From JAABRE01 sp964413275 (GTDB lineage Bacteria > Cyanobacteriota > Cyanobacteriia > Cyanobacteriales > JAABRE01), in the NCBI GenBank assembly GCA_964413275.1, contig CAYPSO010000010.1:1-64000 (forward strand): DNA of 64,000 nucleotides. Direction: 5' to 3'. The notes beneath the pieces were generated by a model, which had not been told where the DNA came from, did not search any database, and worked only from the letters and a program-made list of their open reading frames with translations. This document shows positions 44,069 to 51,895 of this stretch, in pieces (position 1 is the stretch's first letter; each line of letters begins with the position of its first letter). The translations under genes were made by a program, and so were the position numbers.

Positions 44069-44146
44069 AAATTTTTTCATTTGCATTACAAGGTTAATTC
44101 AAGTTAGGATCGAAATAATTTTTTTGTTACATTGGGCATTAAATTT

Positions 44147-44707
44147 TTATAAAATATCTTTAACTTTTATTTCACAATCAGGGAAAATTGTTAGATCGAT
44201 CTTGTCATCTATTTGATAATTAGTAATATTTTTATACAACTTACCTTGGGGATTTTGATATACCTGAATTATATTTTCATTAATATTAATTAACCACATT
44301 TCTGTAATATTATTTTCTGCATAAAGCGGTATTTTTATTTGGCGATCGTATTCTATACTCGTATCAGCTACCTCAATTAATAATAATATATCTTCAGATT
44401 TAGGATGTTCTGTAGCGTAAAAATCAGATTTGGGTTTTAATAATACAACATCTGGTTGTGGTTGAGAATTATCATTTAATTTAATAGGATCTTGAATACC
44501 TAAAATTACCTTATTACCCAATTTTTGAGCAAATAATTGATTTATTTTTTTGACGCAACTTGCGTGTTTGAGTCCTACGGGCGACATTTTAATAATTTCT
44601 CCTCTGATTAACTCTACTTTATCCTGAGCTTTAAGAATACCAATTTCTATCATTTGATGGTATTCGGCAAGGGTATATTTCTTAGTAGATAAGATTAAAG
44701 ATGTCAT
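44147..44707 (-). CDS. Uma2-family (DUF820) endonuclease-like protein
   Basis: The 186-residue protein has the Uma2 pattern: YTLAEYHQMIEIGILKAQDKVELIRGEII (about 12-39), LNDNSQPQPDVVLLKP (the PD segment), ILLLIEVADTSIEYDRQIKIPLY (E-V-A-D-T-S) and ITEMWLININ. It is the second of three such genes in the window and is only distantly similar to the others. A single-gene unit, 67 bp from cdsA. Confidence 0.9.
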   Translation of the reverse strand: MTSLILSTKKYTLAEYHQMIEIGILKAQDKVELIRGEIIKMSPVGLKHASCVKKINQLFAQKLGNKVILGIQDPIKLNDNSQPQPDVVLLKPKSDFYATEHPKSEDILLLIEVADTSIEYDRQIKIPLYAENNITEMWLININENIIQVYQNPQGKLYKNITNYQIDDKIDLTIFPDCEIKVKDIL

Positions 44708-44774
44708 AGTTTTTAAAACTCCCTATGATAGGGTTCCTTGTGTTTTTGCTTCTCCCAATATTTTATCCTAAAAT

Positions 44775-45650
44775 TCAACCAAAATTTACAGGTAATAATG
44801 GTAATAAAAGAGTAACAAAATAGTAAACTAAAGGTGCGGTAAATACATAACTATCAGTACGATCTAAAATACCACCATGCCCCGGAATTAAATCTCCTGA
44901 ATCTTTAACCCCTGCATCTCTTTTCATCATTGATTCAGTTAAATCACCCAGTAAACTGGTAATTCCTATCAGCATCCCCAGAGTAATACCGCTAATTTGC
45001 CACAAATTCCAGTGTAAATACCAAGCACCAAATTCTGCGACACTCAAGCTACCAATAACACCAAAAATAGTACCTTCAACCGTTTTTTTCGGACTAATCT
45101 GAGATAATTTAGTCCGTCCTAAAGTTTTTCCCATGATATAAGCACCAATATCCGCCGCCCAAATACAAGCCATTGCTAAAACAGTAATAGTTAAAGCAGG
45201 GGGAAAACTACTTGGGTCTGTCCAATTTGTGGGAAAATAACCATTAAGAGGTAAATTACTAATATTTTCTAAACCTACTCGTAACCTAATCCAATAACTA
45301 GGTAAATAACCACCATAAAATAAACCTAAAATTGAGCTAGAAATATCGGCAATACTAGCAATTTTTGGCTCAAATAATAGGTAAAAACAAATAAAAGTTC
45401 CAGCTATAGCAAACATTGCATCTGTAAAAGATGAATTAATGCTAGTAATAATGATTAAAATTTGGGATACTACCAAAGTGCTTTTAACTGCTGGTTTAGT
45501 GCCTTTAGCTTTTACCAGTCGAAAATATTCTAATTGTCCTAAAAATACTAATACACTAATGCCAATAGTAAAATACCAACCACCCAAAATCAGCATAACT
45601 AAGGCGATAGCAATGGCAATTATGGCAGTTATAATCCGAGTCCAATTCAT
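44775..45650 (-). CDS. cdsA: Phosphatidate cytidylyltransferase
   Basis: CdsA makes CDP-diacylglycerol from phosphatidate and CTP, the branch point of phospholipid synthesis. The 291-residue protein has about eight hydrophobic segments. The C-terminal family signature is SMMKRDAGVKDSGDLIPGHG followed by GILDRTDSYVF (about 241-271). LGRTKLSQISPKKTVEGTIFG is the other conserved loop. Confidence 0.95.
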   Translation of the reverse strand: MNWTRIITAIIAIAIALVMLILGGWYFTIGISVLVFLGQLEYFRLVKAKGTKPAVKSTLVVSQILIIITSINSSFTDAMFAIAGTFICFYLLFEPKIASIADISSSILGLFYGGYLPSYWIRLRVGLENISNLPLNGYFPTNWTDPSSFPPALTITVLAMACIWAADIGAYIMGKTLGRTKLSQISPKKTVEGTIFGVIGSLSVAEFGAWYLHWNLWQISGITLGMLIGITSLLGDLTESMMKRDAGVKDSGDLIPGHGGILDRTDSYVFTAPLVYYFVTLLLPLLPVNFG

Positions 45651-45741
45651 AGACTAATCATAATAAAGTTTAGAAATAGGTTAAGAAAGCCTTATGACAG
45701 ATTAACATTGTTTATGCACTTAAATAAGCACAATTTTAAGG

Positions 45742-46332
45742 TTATATTTTTTCACCACTTAAAATAAAAATAGGATCGACTGCGGCAAAAACCTGATGAC
45801 GGCCTCTGGTTTCGAGACGGTTAACTCCTGACTGTACTACTTCAATGTTTCTAGCTTGTAATTGGGCTAAACTTTCTGAAATAGCATAAAGATTTGATAA
45901 ATTACCTGCTGTGGCAACTATTCTGCCTTCGGGCTGTAAATAACTCCAAATTTCTTTTAATATTTTCTTAATTGGTTGTCCTCCCTCAATACAAACCCGA
46001 TTGGGTAGAGGAGATAAATCTTGCAGACATTCTGGAGCATTACCTTCAACTATTTTTACATTCTTAACTCCAAAGCGATCGCAATTATGCTGAATTAATG
46101 TAGATACCTCTTCATCCCTCTCAATGGCAATAATGCTACTATCTGGACATAGCAAGCCCAATTCTACAGGTATTGTACCAGTTCCTGCACCAATATCCCA
46201 TAGCACAGAGTTAGATTTCATTCGTAATGCAGAAATTAACAATAATCTTACTTCCCTTTTACTAAGAGGAATACCGGGTAAACAGTCAAATAAATCATCT
46301 GGGATACCGGGAGTTTTATAAGGCCAAAGCAT
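45742..46332 (-). CDS. cbiT: Precorrin-6B C15-methyltransferase/decarboxylase (CbiT)
   Basis: The 196-residue protein matches CbiT, which methylates C15 and decarboxylates in the corrin pathway of cobalamin synthesis. GIPLSKREVRLLLISALRM (near 20-38) is the family's N-terminal helix. The SAM site is DIGAGTGTIPVELGLL (about 46-61), followed by VEGNAPECL and VCIEGGQPIKKIL. The partner CbiE domain is not fused and not nearby. It follows the decarboxylase gene on the same strand with a 61-bp gap. Confidence 0.88.
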   Translation of the reverse strand: MLWPYKTPGIPDDLFDCLPGIPLSKREVRLLLISALRMKSNSVLWDIGAGTGTIPVELGLLCPDSSIIAIERDEEVSTLIQHNCDRFGVKNVKIVEGNAPECLQDLSPLPNRVCIEGGQPIKKILKEIWSYLQPEGRIVATAGNLSNLYAISESLAQLQARNIEVVQSGVNRLETRGRHQVFAAVDPIFILSGEKI

Positions 46333-46393
46333 AATTTGTTATTTAGCTAATAATAATAGGAAATGTTGAGGCAACAAAATAAATTAGATTAGA

Positions 46394-47860
46394 TTAATAA
46401 ACTACTTTAATAGTCTTCAAACTTGGATCGCTGCTACCCGTAATTATAGCATTTTTAGCTATAATTTTTTGTAAATAATTAATAGCTTCAATCCTAATTA
46501 TTTCCCCCGGCATTAAGACAGGTATTCCGGGAGGATAAGGACATATTAATTCAGCACTAATACAGCCGATACTTTCCTCAAGGTTAATAATTTTATGATC
46601 GGCAAAAAAAGCTTCTCTTGGAGAAATAGCACAAGAATAAATTTTTCCTTTAATATAAGAATTAATTTCTTCTAATAATTCTTGATCGGAGGAGTAATTA
46701 TTTTGGTTAACTAAATTTCTCAAACCTTCTACTAATTTATTAATATCAGCTTGAGTATTTCCCAAACTAATGATAAAAGTCAAATTATATAACATAGGTA
46801 ACTCAGCAGTTACTCCTAATTTTTGATGTAAAATTTCATCTGCTTGATAACCAGTTATACCTAAGTTTCGCACATCTACGGTTAAACGAGTAATATCAAG
46901 ATATTGAAAACTAGGTTGAGATTGTTGTAACTCAAATAGTTTTAAACCTTTAATCGATCTTAAGCTGTCTTTTGCTTGCCGAGCTAATTCTATAGTTTTA
47001 CCCATTAATTGTTTACCCTGTAATGCCATTTGTTGTCTGGTTGCATCAAGGGAAGCAAGTAGTAAATAACTAGGGCTGGTTGACTGTAACAATTGTAATG
47101 CTTTCCTAATAGAATTACGATCAATTCTATTACCTCGCAAATGCAACATAGAGGATTGAGTCATTGCCCCCAATACCTTATGGGTGGATTGTACTGTTAA
47201 ATCAGCACCTTGAGATAAAGCGGAGGGAGGTAACTCAGGATGAAAGGTAAAATGCGCTCCGTGTGCTTCATCTACTAAAAGAGGAATATTATATTGATGG
47301 GTAATCTCGGCTATTTCTTTTAAATCTCCACAAACACCCTGATAAGTGGGATAAACTACCATGACGGCTTTGCTATCGGGATGCTGTTGTAGAGCATTTT
47401 TTAAATCGAATGGAGAAATACTATAATTAATATCCCAATTAACGTCATAAACAGGGTTAATAAAAATAGGTATTGCACCAGAAAGCACTAAACCAGAAAT
47501 TACTGATTGATGAATATTGCGGGGTAAAATTATTTTATCTCCTGCTTTACAGGTAGCTAAAATTGCAGAGATAATGCCACAGGTTGAACCATTGATTAAA
47601 AAGTAGGTAAAATCAGCCCCGAAAATTTCTGCTGCTAGTTGTTGAGCTTCTAAGATTACTCCTTCGGGAGCAAATAAATTATCTAATTCTGGTAATTCGG
47701 GTAAATCAGCTTTAAAAACAGCCTTTCCCATTAAATTAATTAACTCATTACTAATTCCTTGTCCTCGTTTATGTCCGGGCGCATAAAATGCAGCATGGGC
47801 ATTATTTGCTAATATTTTTATGGTGTCTAATATGGGTATATTTTGTTGATTATTATCCAT
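46394..47860 (-). CDS. Orn/Lys/Arg decarboxylase family PLP enzyme
   Basis: The 488-residue protein is a fold-type-I PLP enzyme of the small Orn/Lys/Arg decarboxylase group found in cyanobacteria. It has AAFYAPGHKRGQG (near 19-31), LINGSTCGIISAIL (near 89), VDEAHGAHF (near 196) and the PLP lysine in STHKVLGAMTQSS (near 230). The C-terminal domain holds ELICPYPPGIPVLMPGE (near 434), typical of the family. Its likely role is polyamine-linked decarboxylation of arginine or lysine. The exact substrate cannot be decided. Confidence 0.9.
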   Translation of the reverse strand: MDNNQQNIPILDTIKILANNAHAAFYAPGHKRGQGISNELINLMGKAVFKADLPELPELDNLFAPEGVILEAQQLAAEIFGADFTYFLINGSTCGIISAILATCKAGDKIILPRNIHQSVISGLVLSGAIPIFINPVYDVNWDINYSISPFDLKNALQQHPDSKAVMVVYPTYQGVCGDLKEIAEITHQYNIPLLVDEAHGAHFTFHPELPPSALSQGADLTVQSTHKVLGAMTQSSMLHLRGNRIDRNSIRKALQLLQSTSPSYLLLASLDATRQQMALQGKQLMGKTIELARQAKDSLRSIKGLKLFELQQSQPSFQYLDITRLTVDVRNLGITGYQADEILHQKLGVTAELPMLYNLTFIISLGNTQADINKLVEGLRNLVNQNNYSSDQELLEEINSYIKGKIYSCAISPREAFFADHKIINLEESIGCISAELICPYPPGIPVLMPGEIIRIEAINYLQKIIAKNAIITGSSDPSLKTIKVVY

Positions 47861-47983
47861 TTTAAAGAATTATAAAATAAAATAAATTGAAACAAGACAA
47901 ATGATTATTATTTGGTGATAAATCTTAAAATTATTTTTTAAATATGCTATAATTTCCTTCAAGTTAAAGTATTAGTAAATGCT

Positions 47984-48703
47984 ATGTTACTCAATTATAA
48001 TCCTCTAGCTTGTTTACCTTCAGCCGAAGATTTACCTGACTCTGATGATGCACCTGTGGACAACGAATTACAAGACTTAATACCTCATTTGCTTAAGGCA
48101 ATTTTAGCCTTAATTTGGTCAGAAAAAATGGATTGGTTTTTTGGAGTTGATATGGGGATATATCACGATCCCTATCAAGCTGCCATTGTTCCTGATGGGT
48201 TTTTAAGTGTAGGTGTTCCTCGAATTATCGATCGAGATTTGCGTTTATCTTATGTATTATGGGAAGAACAAAAAGCTCCTACTTTAGTATTAGAAATCGT
48301 CTCCCATAGACGGCGCAAAGAATATACTGAAAAAAAAGATTTTTATTGTGAAATGGGAGTTTTATATTATGTGATATATAATCCTTTACGAAAAAGAAAA
48401 CGGCGTTTAGAAGTTTATAAATTAATAAATGGTGAATACATTTTACAAGGAAATGAACCAGTTTACTTACAAGAGTTGGGTTTAGCTATAGGGAAAGAAG
48501 AAGGAATTTACCAAGGAATTAAACGGGAATGGTTATATTGGTATGATGAAAATGGTACGCGATATTTAACACCAGAAGAAAGAATACAGGAAGCGCAAAA
48601 AAAAGCATTAAATGCAGAAAAAACAGCTTCAAATGCACAAGAAAGAACTAAAAAATTAGAAGATAGACTAATAAGTTTAGGAATCAATCCTAATGAAATA
48701 TGA
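47984..48703 (+). CDS. Uma2-family protein with C-terminal coiled coil
   Basis: This 239-residue Uma2 protein belongs to the longer cyanobacterial type. The nuclease-like core has DPYQAAIVPDGFLSVGV (PD), LVLEIVSHRRRKEYTEKKDFY (E-I-V-S) and GVLYYVIYNP. A region GLAIGKEEGIYQGIKREWLYWYDENGTRYLTPEER follows, and a coiled coil ends it (about 205-232, AQKKALNAEKTASNAQERTKKLEDRL). The third Uma2 gene of the window. Function unproven. Confidence 0.88.
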   Translation: MLLNYNPLACLPSAEDLPDSDDAPVDNELQDLIPHLLKAILALIWSEKMDWFFGVDMGIYHDPYQAAIVPDGFLSVGVPRIIDRDLRLSYVLWEEQKAPTLVLEIVSHRRRKEYTEKKDFYCEMGVLYYVIYNPLRKRKRRLEVYKLINGEYILQGNEPVYLQELGLAIGKEEGIYQGIKREWLYWYDENGTRYLTPEERIQEAQKKALNAEKTASNAQERTKKLEDRLISLGINPNEI

Positions 48704-48830
48704 GCTATCATACTCACTTTTCGCTCATTTGAAAAAGCTCTAATTTAAAAAACAAGTTCAAAAGACTAATGACCAATATTCAGGTAATCTAGTTAATGTA
48801 ATTAAAGGAATATAACTTAATTAATCATCA

Positions 48831-49922
48831 ATGTTAACAGCAGGAATTGTCGGACTCCCCAATGTCGGAAAATCTACTCTATTTAATGCTTTAGTTGCTA
48901 ATGCTAAAGCAGACGCAGCCAATTTTCCCTTTTGCACCATTGAACCAAATGTCGGGGTAGTAGCAGTACCTGACGAGCGTTTAGAAGTATTAGCCAATAT
49001 TTCTAAATCGGAAAAAATTGTGCCTACCCGCATTGAATTTGTTGACATTGCCGGTTTAGTTAAAGGAGCAAGTAAGGGAGAAGGATTAGGTAATCAATTT
49101 TTAGCCAATATTCGAGAAGTAGATGCGATCGTTCATGTGGTACGTTGTTTTGATGATGATGATATTATTCATGTTTCCGGTTCAGTAGATCCAGCTAGAG
49201 ATATTGAAATAATTAATTTAGAATTAGTATTAGCAGACTTAGCACAGGTTGAGAAAAAAACAGAAAGAACTCGCAAGCAAGCTAAAAATAATAAAGAGGC
49301 AAAATTAGAGTTAGAAGTATTAGAAAAACTCCTTCCTATTTTAAATGATGGTAAACCTGCCAGACAATTAGAATTAACAGAAGAAGAAGAAGAATTAATA
49401 AAAGGTTTAGGTTTATTGACTCGCAAGCCGATTATTTATGCGGCTAATGTCTCAGAAGATGACCTAGCAACGGGGAATAATTGGGTAGAACAAGTTAAAA
49501 AAATAGCTTCCACTGAAGATGCAAAAGTAGTAATTATATCTGCTCAAGTAGAATCAGAATTAGTGGAATTACCAGAGGAAGAAAGGAAAGATTTTCTGGA
49601 ATCTTTAGGAGTAGCAGAAGGTGGTTTAAAATCACTAATTAAAGCGACTTATGAGCTATTAGGACTTCGTACCTACCTCACCACTGGGCCTCAAGAAACC
49701 CGTGCTTGGACGATTATTGCAGGTATGAAAGCACCTCAAGCCGCAGGGGTAATCCATACGGATTTTGAAAGGGGATTTATTCGTGCTGAAACTGTAGCCT
49801 ATCAAGACTTAGTTGCTAATGGTTCAATGAATGCTGCTAAAGAAAAAGGTTTAGTTCGCTCTGAAGGTAAGGAATATATTGTACAAGAAGGAGATGTATT
49901 ATTATTTAGATTTAATGTTTAA
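48831..49922 (+). CDS. ychF: Ribosome-binding GTPase/ATPase YchF (OLA1)
   Basis: YchF is a universally conserved P-loop NTPase of the Obg group that prefers ATP and binds ribosomes. The 363-residue length is normal. Motifs are GLPNVGKSTLFNAL (residues 7-20), FCTIEPNVGVV (switch region), DIAGLVKGASKGEGLGNQFL (G3 and after) and the altered G4 NVSE near 200. The TGS domain occupies the C-terminus (LTTGPQETRAWTI...). It appears monocistronic. Confidence 0.95.
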   Translation: MLTAGIVGLPNVGKSTLFNALVANAKADAANFPFCTIEPNVGVVAVPDERLEVLANISKSEKIVPTRIEFVDIAGLVKGASKGEGLGNQFLANIREVDAIVHVVRCFDDDDIIHVSGSVDPARDIEIINLELVLADLAQVEKKTERTRKQAKNNKEAKLELEVLEKLLPILNDGKPARQLELTEEEEELIKGLGLLTRKPIIYAANVSEDDLATGNNWVEQVKKIASTEDAKVVIISAQVESELVELPEEERKDFLESLGVAEGGLKSLIKATYELLGLRTYLTTGPQETRAWTIIAGMKAPQAAGVIHTDFERGFIRAETVAYQDLVANGSMNAAKEKGLVRSEGKEYIVQEGDVLLFRFNV

Positions 49923-49983
49923 ACAACTTGAATTGATGATAAATTTTGAAGATTTGTAGCTAACCGATTGTGTCCCATGTTTT

Positions 49984-50012
49984 TTGTGCCAGAATTATGG
50001 TTGTTATATAGC
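49984..50012 (+). promoter_or_regulatory. Candidate promoter of psaK
   Basis: TTGTGC (49984-49989) and TATAGC (50007-50012) are separated by 17 bp and lie 36 bp before the psaK start codon. A good ribosome-binding site, AAGAGGAG, is near 50028-50035. It is a plausible sigma-70 type promoter, judged by eye only. Confidence 0.35.
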
Positions 50013-50047
50013 TTGCAAAATTTAATCAAGAGGAGTTGTAAAAATTT

Positions 50048-50320
50048 ATGACATCTACTTTAATATTAGCCCAATCCCTAAGCACTAATACTGTTGAATG
50101 GAGTTTTTCTGTAGCATTAGTGATGATTTTATCTAATTTATTTGCTGTGGTTATTGGACGTTTTGCCATTCAAAAGGCAGGAGTAGGCCCAGATTTACCC
50201 ATTGGTAAACCAGCGCTTTGGAAAAATTTTGGTGTTCCTGAATTACTCGCAACTGGAAGTTTAGGACATATTTTAGGTGCTGGAATGATTTTAGGTTTAG
50301 CCAATGCTGGTGTAATCTAA
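50048..50320 (+). CDS. psaK: Photosystem I reaction centre subunit PsaK
   Basis: PsaK is a two-helix peripheral antenna subunit of photosystem I. The 90-residue protein has helix 1 at about 19-41 (SFSVALVMILSNLFAVVIG), a stromal loop (FAIQKAGVGPDLPIGKP) and helix 2 at about 64-87 (LLATGSLGHILGAGMILGLA). These match the family well. It is an isolated gene with its own candidate promoter and downstream stem-loop. Cyanobacteria often have several psaK copies, including a high-light form. I cannot tell which this is. Confidence 0.94.
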   Translation: MTSTLILAQSLSTNTVEWSFSVALVMILSNLFAVVIGRFAIQKAGVGPDLPIGKPALWKNFGVPELLATGSLGHILGAGMILGLANAGVI

Positions 50321-50338
50321 AAAAATCAATAGGATGGT

Positions 50339-50362
50339 TAGGGGTAATCAATTTTACTCCTA
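50339..50362 (+). terminator. Stem-loop after psaK
   Basis: TAGGGGTAA pairs with TTACTCCTA (one G-T pair) around a 6-base loop, 19 bp after the psaK stop. There is no T-run, so its strength is uncertain. Confidence 0.45.
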
Positions 50363-50505
50363 CCTGAATAGAAATTAATGATAATATGAGTATTAATATT
50401 AACTGGCTAAATTAAATCAAATTATAGTAAACTCTGAATAATATAGAAAACAGTTTTTTTCTGGGTAAACCAGCCTAAACTCTTGATAAGACAGATAAAA
50501 CATCA

Positions 50506-50895
50506 GTGATTACATTGACATTACTACATCCACTTCAATCAGTACCTGTCCAAAGCTGGAGCTTTGACAGTCAAGCTGTTATTAAAATAGGGCGTTCCAC
50601 TGATAATAATGTGGTACTGTATAGCGCCGTAGTTTCTCGCCACCATGTAGAGGTTAGAAAGGTTGGTTCAATTTGGGAAGTTGCAAATGTTGGTTCTAAT
50701 GGTACTTATGTTGATGGGAAAAGGGTGACAAAAATGAAGGTATCAGATGGTATGGTAATTCGTTTAGCTAGTTCTGGCCCTAAAATTCAAATTCGGGTTG
50801 GTTCACCAGAATTAAGCCAAGCTGACCAAGAATCTCCCAGTCGCAGGAGAAAAAGCAGACTTACCCAGATTACTAAGGATACTTTAATTAGTTAG
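50506..50895 (+). CDS. FHA-domain protein
   Basis: The 129-residue protein is mostly one forkhead-associated domain (about 20-105): IKIGRSTDNNVVL, SAVVSRHHVEVRKVG and ANVGSNGTYVDGKRV hold the conserved G-R, S-x-x-H and N-G residues that bind phosphothreonine. A short basic tail (SRRRKSRLTQITKDTL) follows. The start codon is GTG. It is an adaptor for Ser/Thr-kinase signalling. The partner is not visible here. Confidence 0.9.
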   Translation: MITLTLLHPLQSVPVQSWSFDSQAVIKIGRSTDNNVVLYSAVVSRHHVEVRKVGSIWEVANVGSNGTYVDGKRVTKMKVSDGMVIRLASSGPKIQIRVGSPELSQADQESPSRRRKSRLTQITKDTLIS

Positions 50896-50925
50896 GGTTT
50901 ACTGAACTCGTTTGCTGGTTAAGGT

Positions 50926-50952
50926 GAGTAGTCAGTAGTCAGTATTCAGTAA
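50926..50952. repeat. Short heptamer array (GTCAGTA type)
   Basis: AGTAGTCAGTAGTCAGTATTCAGTA contains three to four 7-bp units. A related pair (GTCAGTATTCAGTATTCAG) lies near 1523-1541. Confidence 0.6.
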
Positions 50953-51003
50953 GAGAAATGTATTATCTCGCTATGTTCCAAAAATAATAAATAGTTCGTT
51001 CGG

Positions 51004-51819
51004 TTATTTTGATAGGGAAAGAGTTGCCTTTTCGGTTATCTCTTCTAAAATTTTAGAATCTGGAGTTATATTTTGGCTATTGTCTCTCATCCATAATAAA
51101 TACTCAATGTTACCAGCAGGGCCTGTGATGGGAGACCAAGTTAAATCTTGATAATACCAACCTAAGTTTTCTGCTACTTTTAATACTTGTAAAATTGCAC
51201 TAGCTTGATCCTGACTATTACGCACTACGCCTTTTTTACCGACTTTTTCTCGCCCTACTTCAAATTGAGGTTTTACGAGTAAAATAATTTCTTTAGGGGA
51301 TTTTAATAAATTCCAAAGTGGCTCTAGGACTTTAGTTAAGGAAATAAAAGATAAATCCATTACCCCTAAATCGGGCTGTGGTTTTTCTTGACCGTATAAG
51401 CCAAGGGGAGTGAGATAGCGAAAATTAGTTCTTTCTTTTAAAATAACTCGGCTATCTTGACGAATAGTCCAAGCAACTTGTCCGTAACCCACATCAACAC
51501 CGTAAACTTTCTGCGCCCCTGCTTGTAATAAACAATCGGTAAACCCCCCTGTAGAAATGCCACCATCAAGGCAGATACGCCCCTCTACACTTATTTGAAA
51601 GGTATCTAGGGCTTTTTTAAGCTTATCACCCCCACGAGAGACGTAAGCAGGTTTTTCTTGGAGTTCGATTTGTGCATCGGTGGCAACTTCTGTACCGGGT
51701 TTGTCAATGATTTGTTGATTGACTTTTACTTCTCCCGCACGAATCAACCTTTGTGCTTTTTGACGGGATTCACAAAGGTTTAAGGTTACTAATAGGTTGT
51801 CAATTCGTTCTTTACTCAA
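51004..51819 (-). CDS. tlyA: TlyA-family rRNA 2'-O-methyltransferase
   Basis: The 271-residue protein has an S4 RNA-binding domain at its N-terminus (about 4-60, RIDNLLVTLNLCESRQKAQR) and an FtsJ/RrmJ-type methyltransferase (about 62-250) with SRGGDKLKKALDTF, CLDGGISTGGFTDCLLQ and LGVMDLSFISL. Homologues methylate riboses in 16S and 23S rRNA; the old 'hemolysin' name is misleading. The apparent start is TTG at 51819 with no clear ribosome-binding site. A heptamer array lies directly upstream. Confidence 0.9.
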   Translation of the reverse strand: MSKERIDNLLVTLNLCESRQKAQRLIRAGEVKVNQQIIDKPGTEVATDAQIELQEKPAYVSRGGDKLKKALDTFQISVEGRICLDGGISTGGFTDCLLQAGAQKVYGVDVGYGQVAWTIRQDSRVILKERTNFRYLTPLGLYGQEKPQPDLGVMDLSFISLTKVLEPLWNLLKSPKEIILLVKPQFEVGREKVGKKGVVRNSQDQASAILQVLKVAENLGWYYQDLTWSPITGPAGNIEYLLWMRDNSQNITPDSKILEEITEKATLSLSK

Positions 51820-51828
51820 TTTTTTATT

Positions 51829-51862
51829 ATTAGCGATTAGCGATTAGCGATTAGCGATTAGC
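51829..51862. repeat. Heptamer array (AGCGATT x about 5)
   Basis: Five near-perfect copies of TAGCGAT/AGCGATT lie between the flavodiiron gene and tlyA, within 10 bp of the tlyA start. They are the same unit as at 1562-1595, read in the opposite direction. STRR-type repeat. Confidence 0.85.
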
Positions 51863-51895
51863 TTTTAGCAATTATCTCCTGACTTCTGTATTGTT

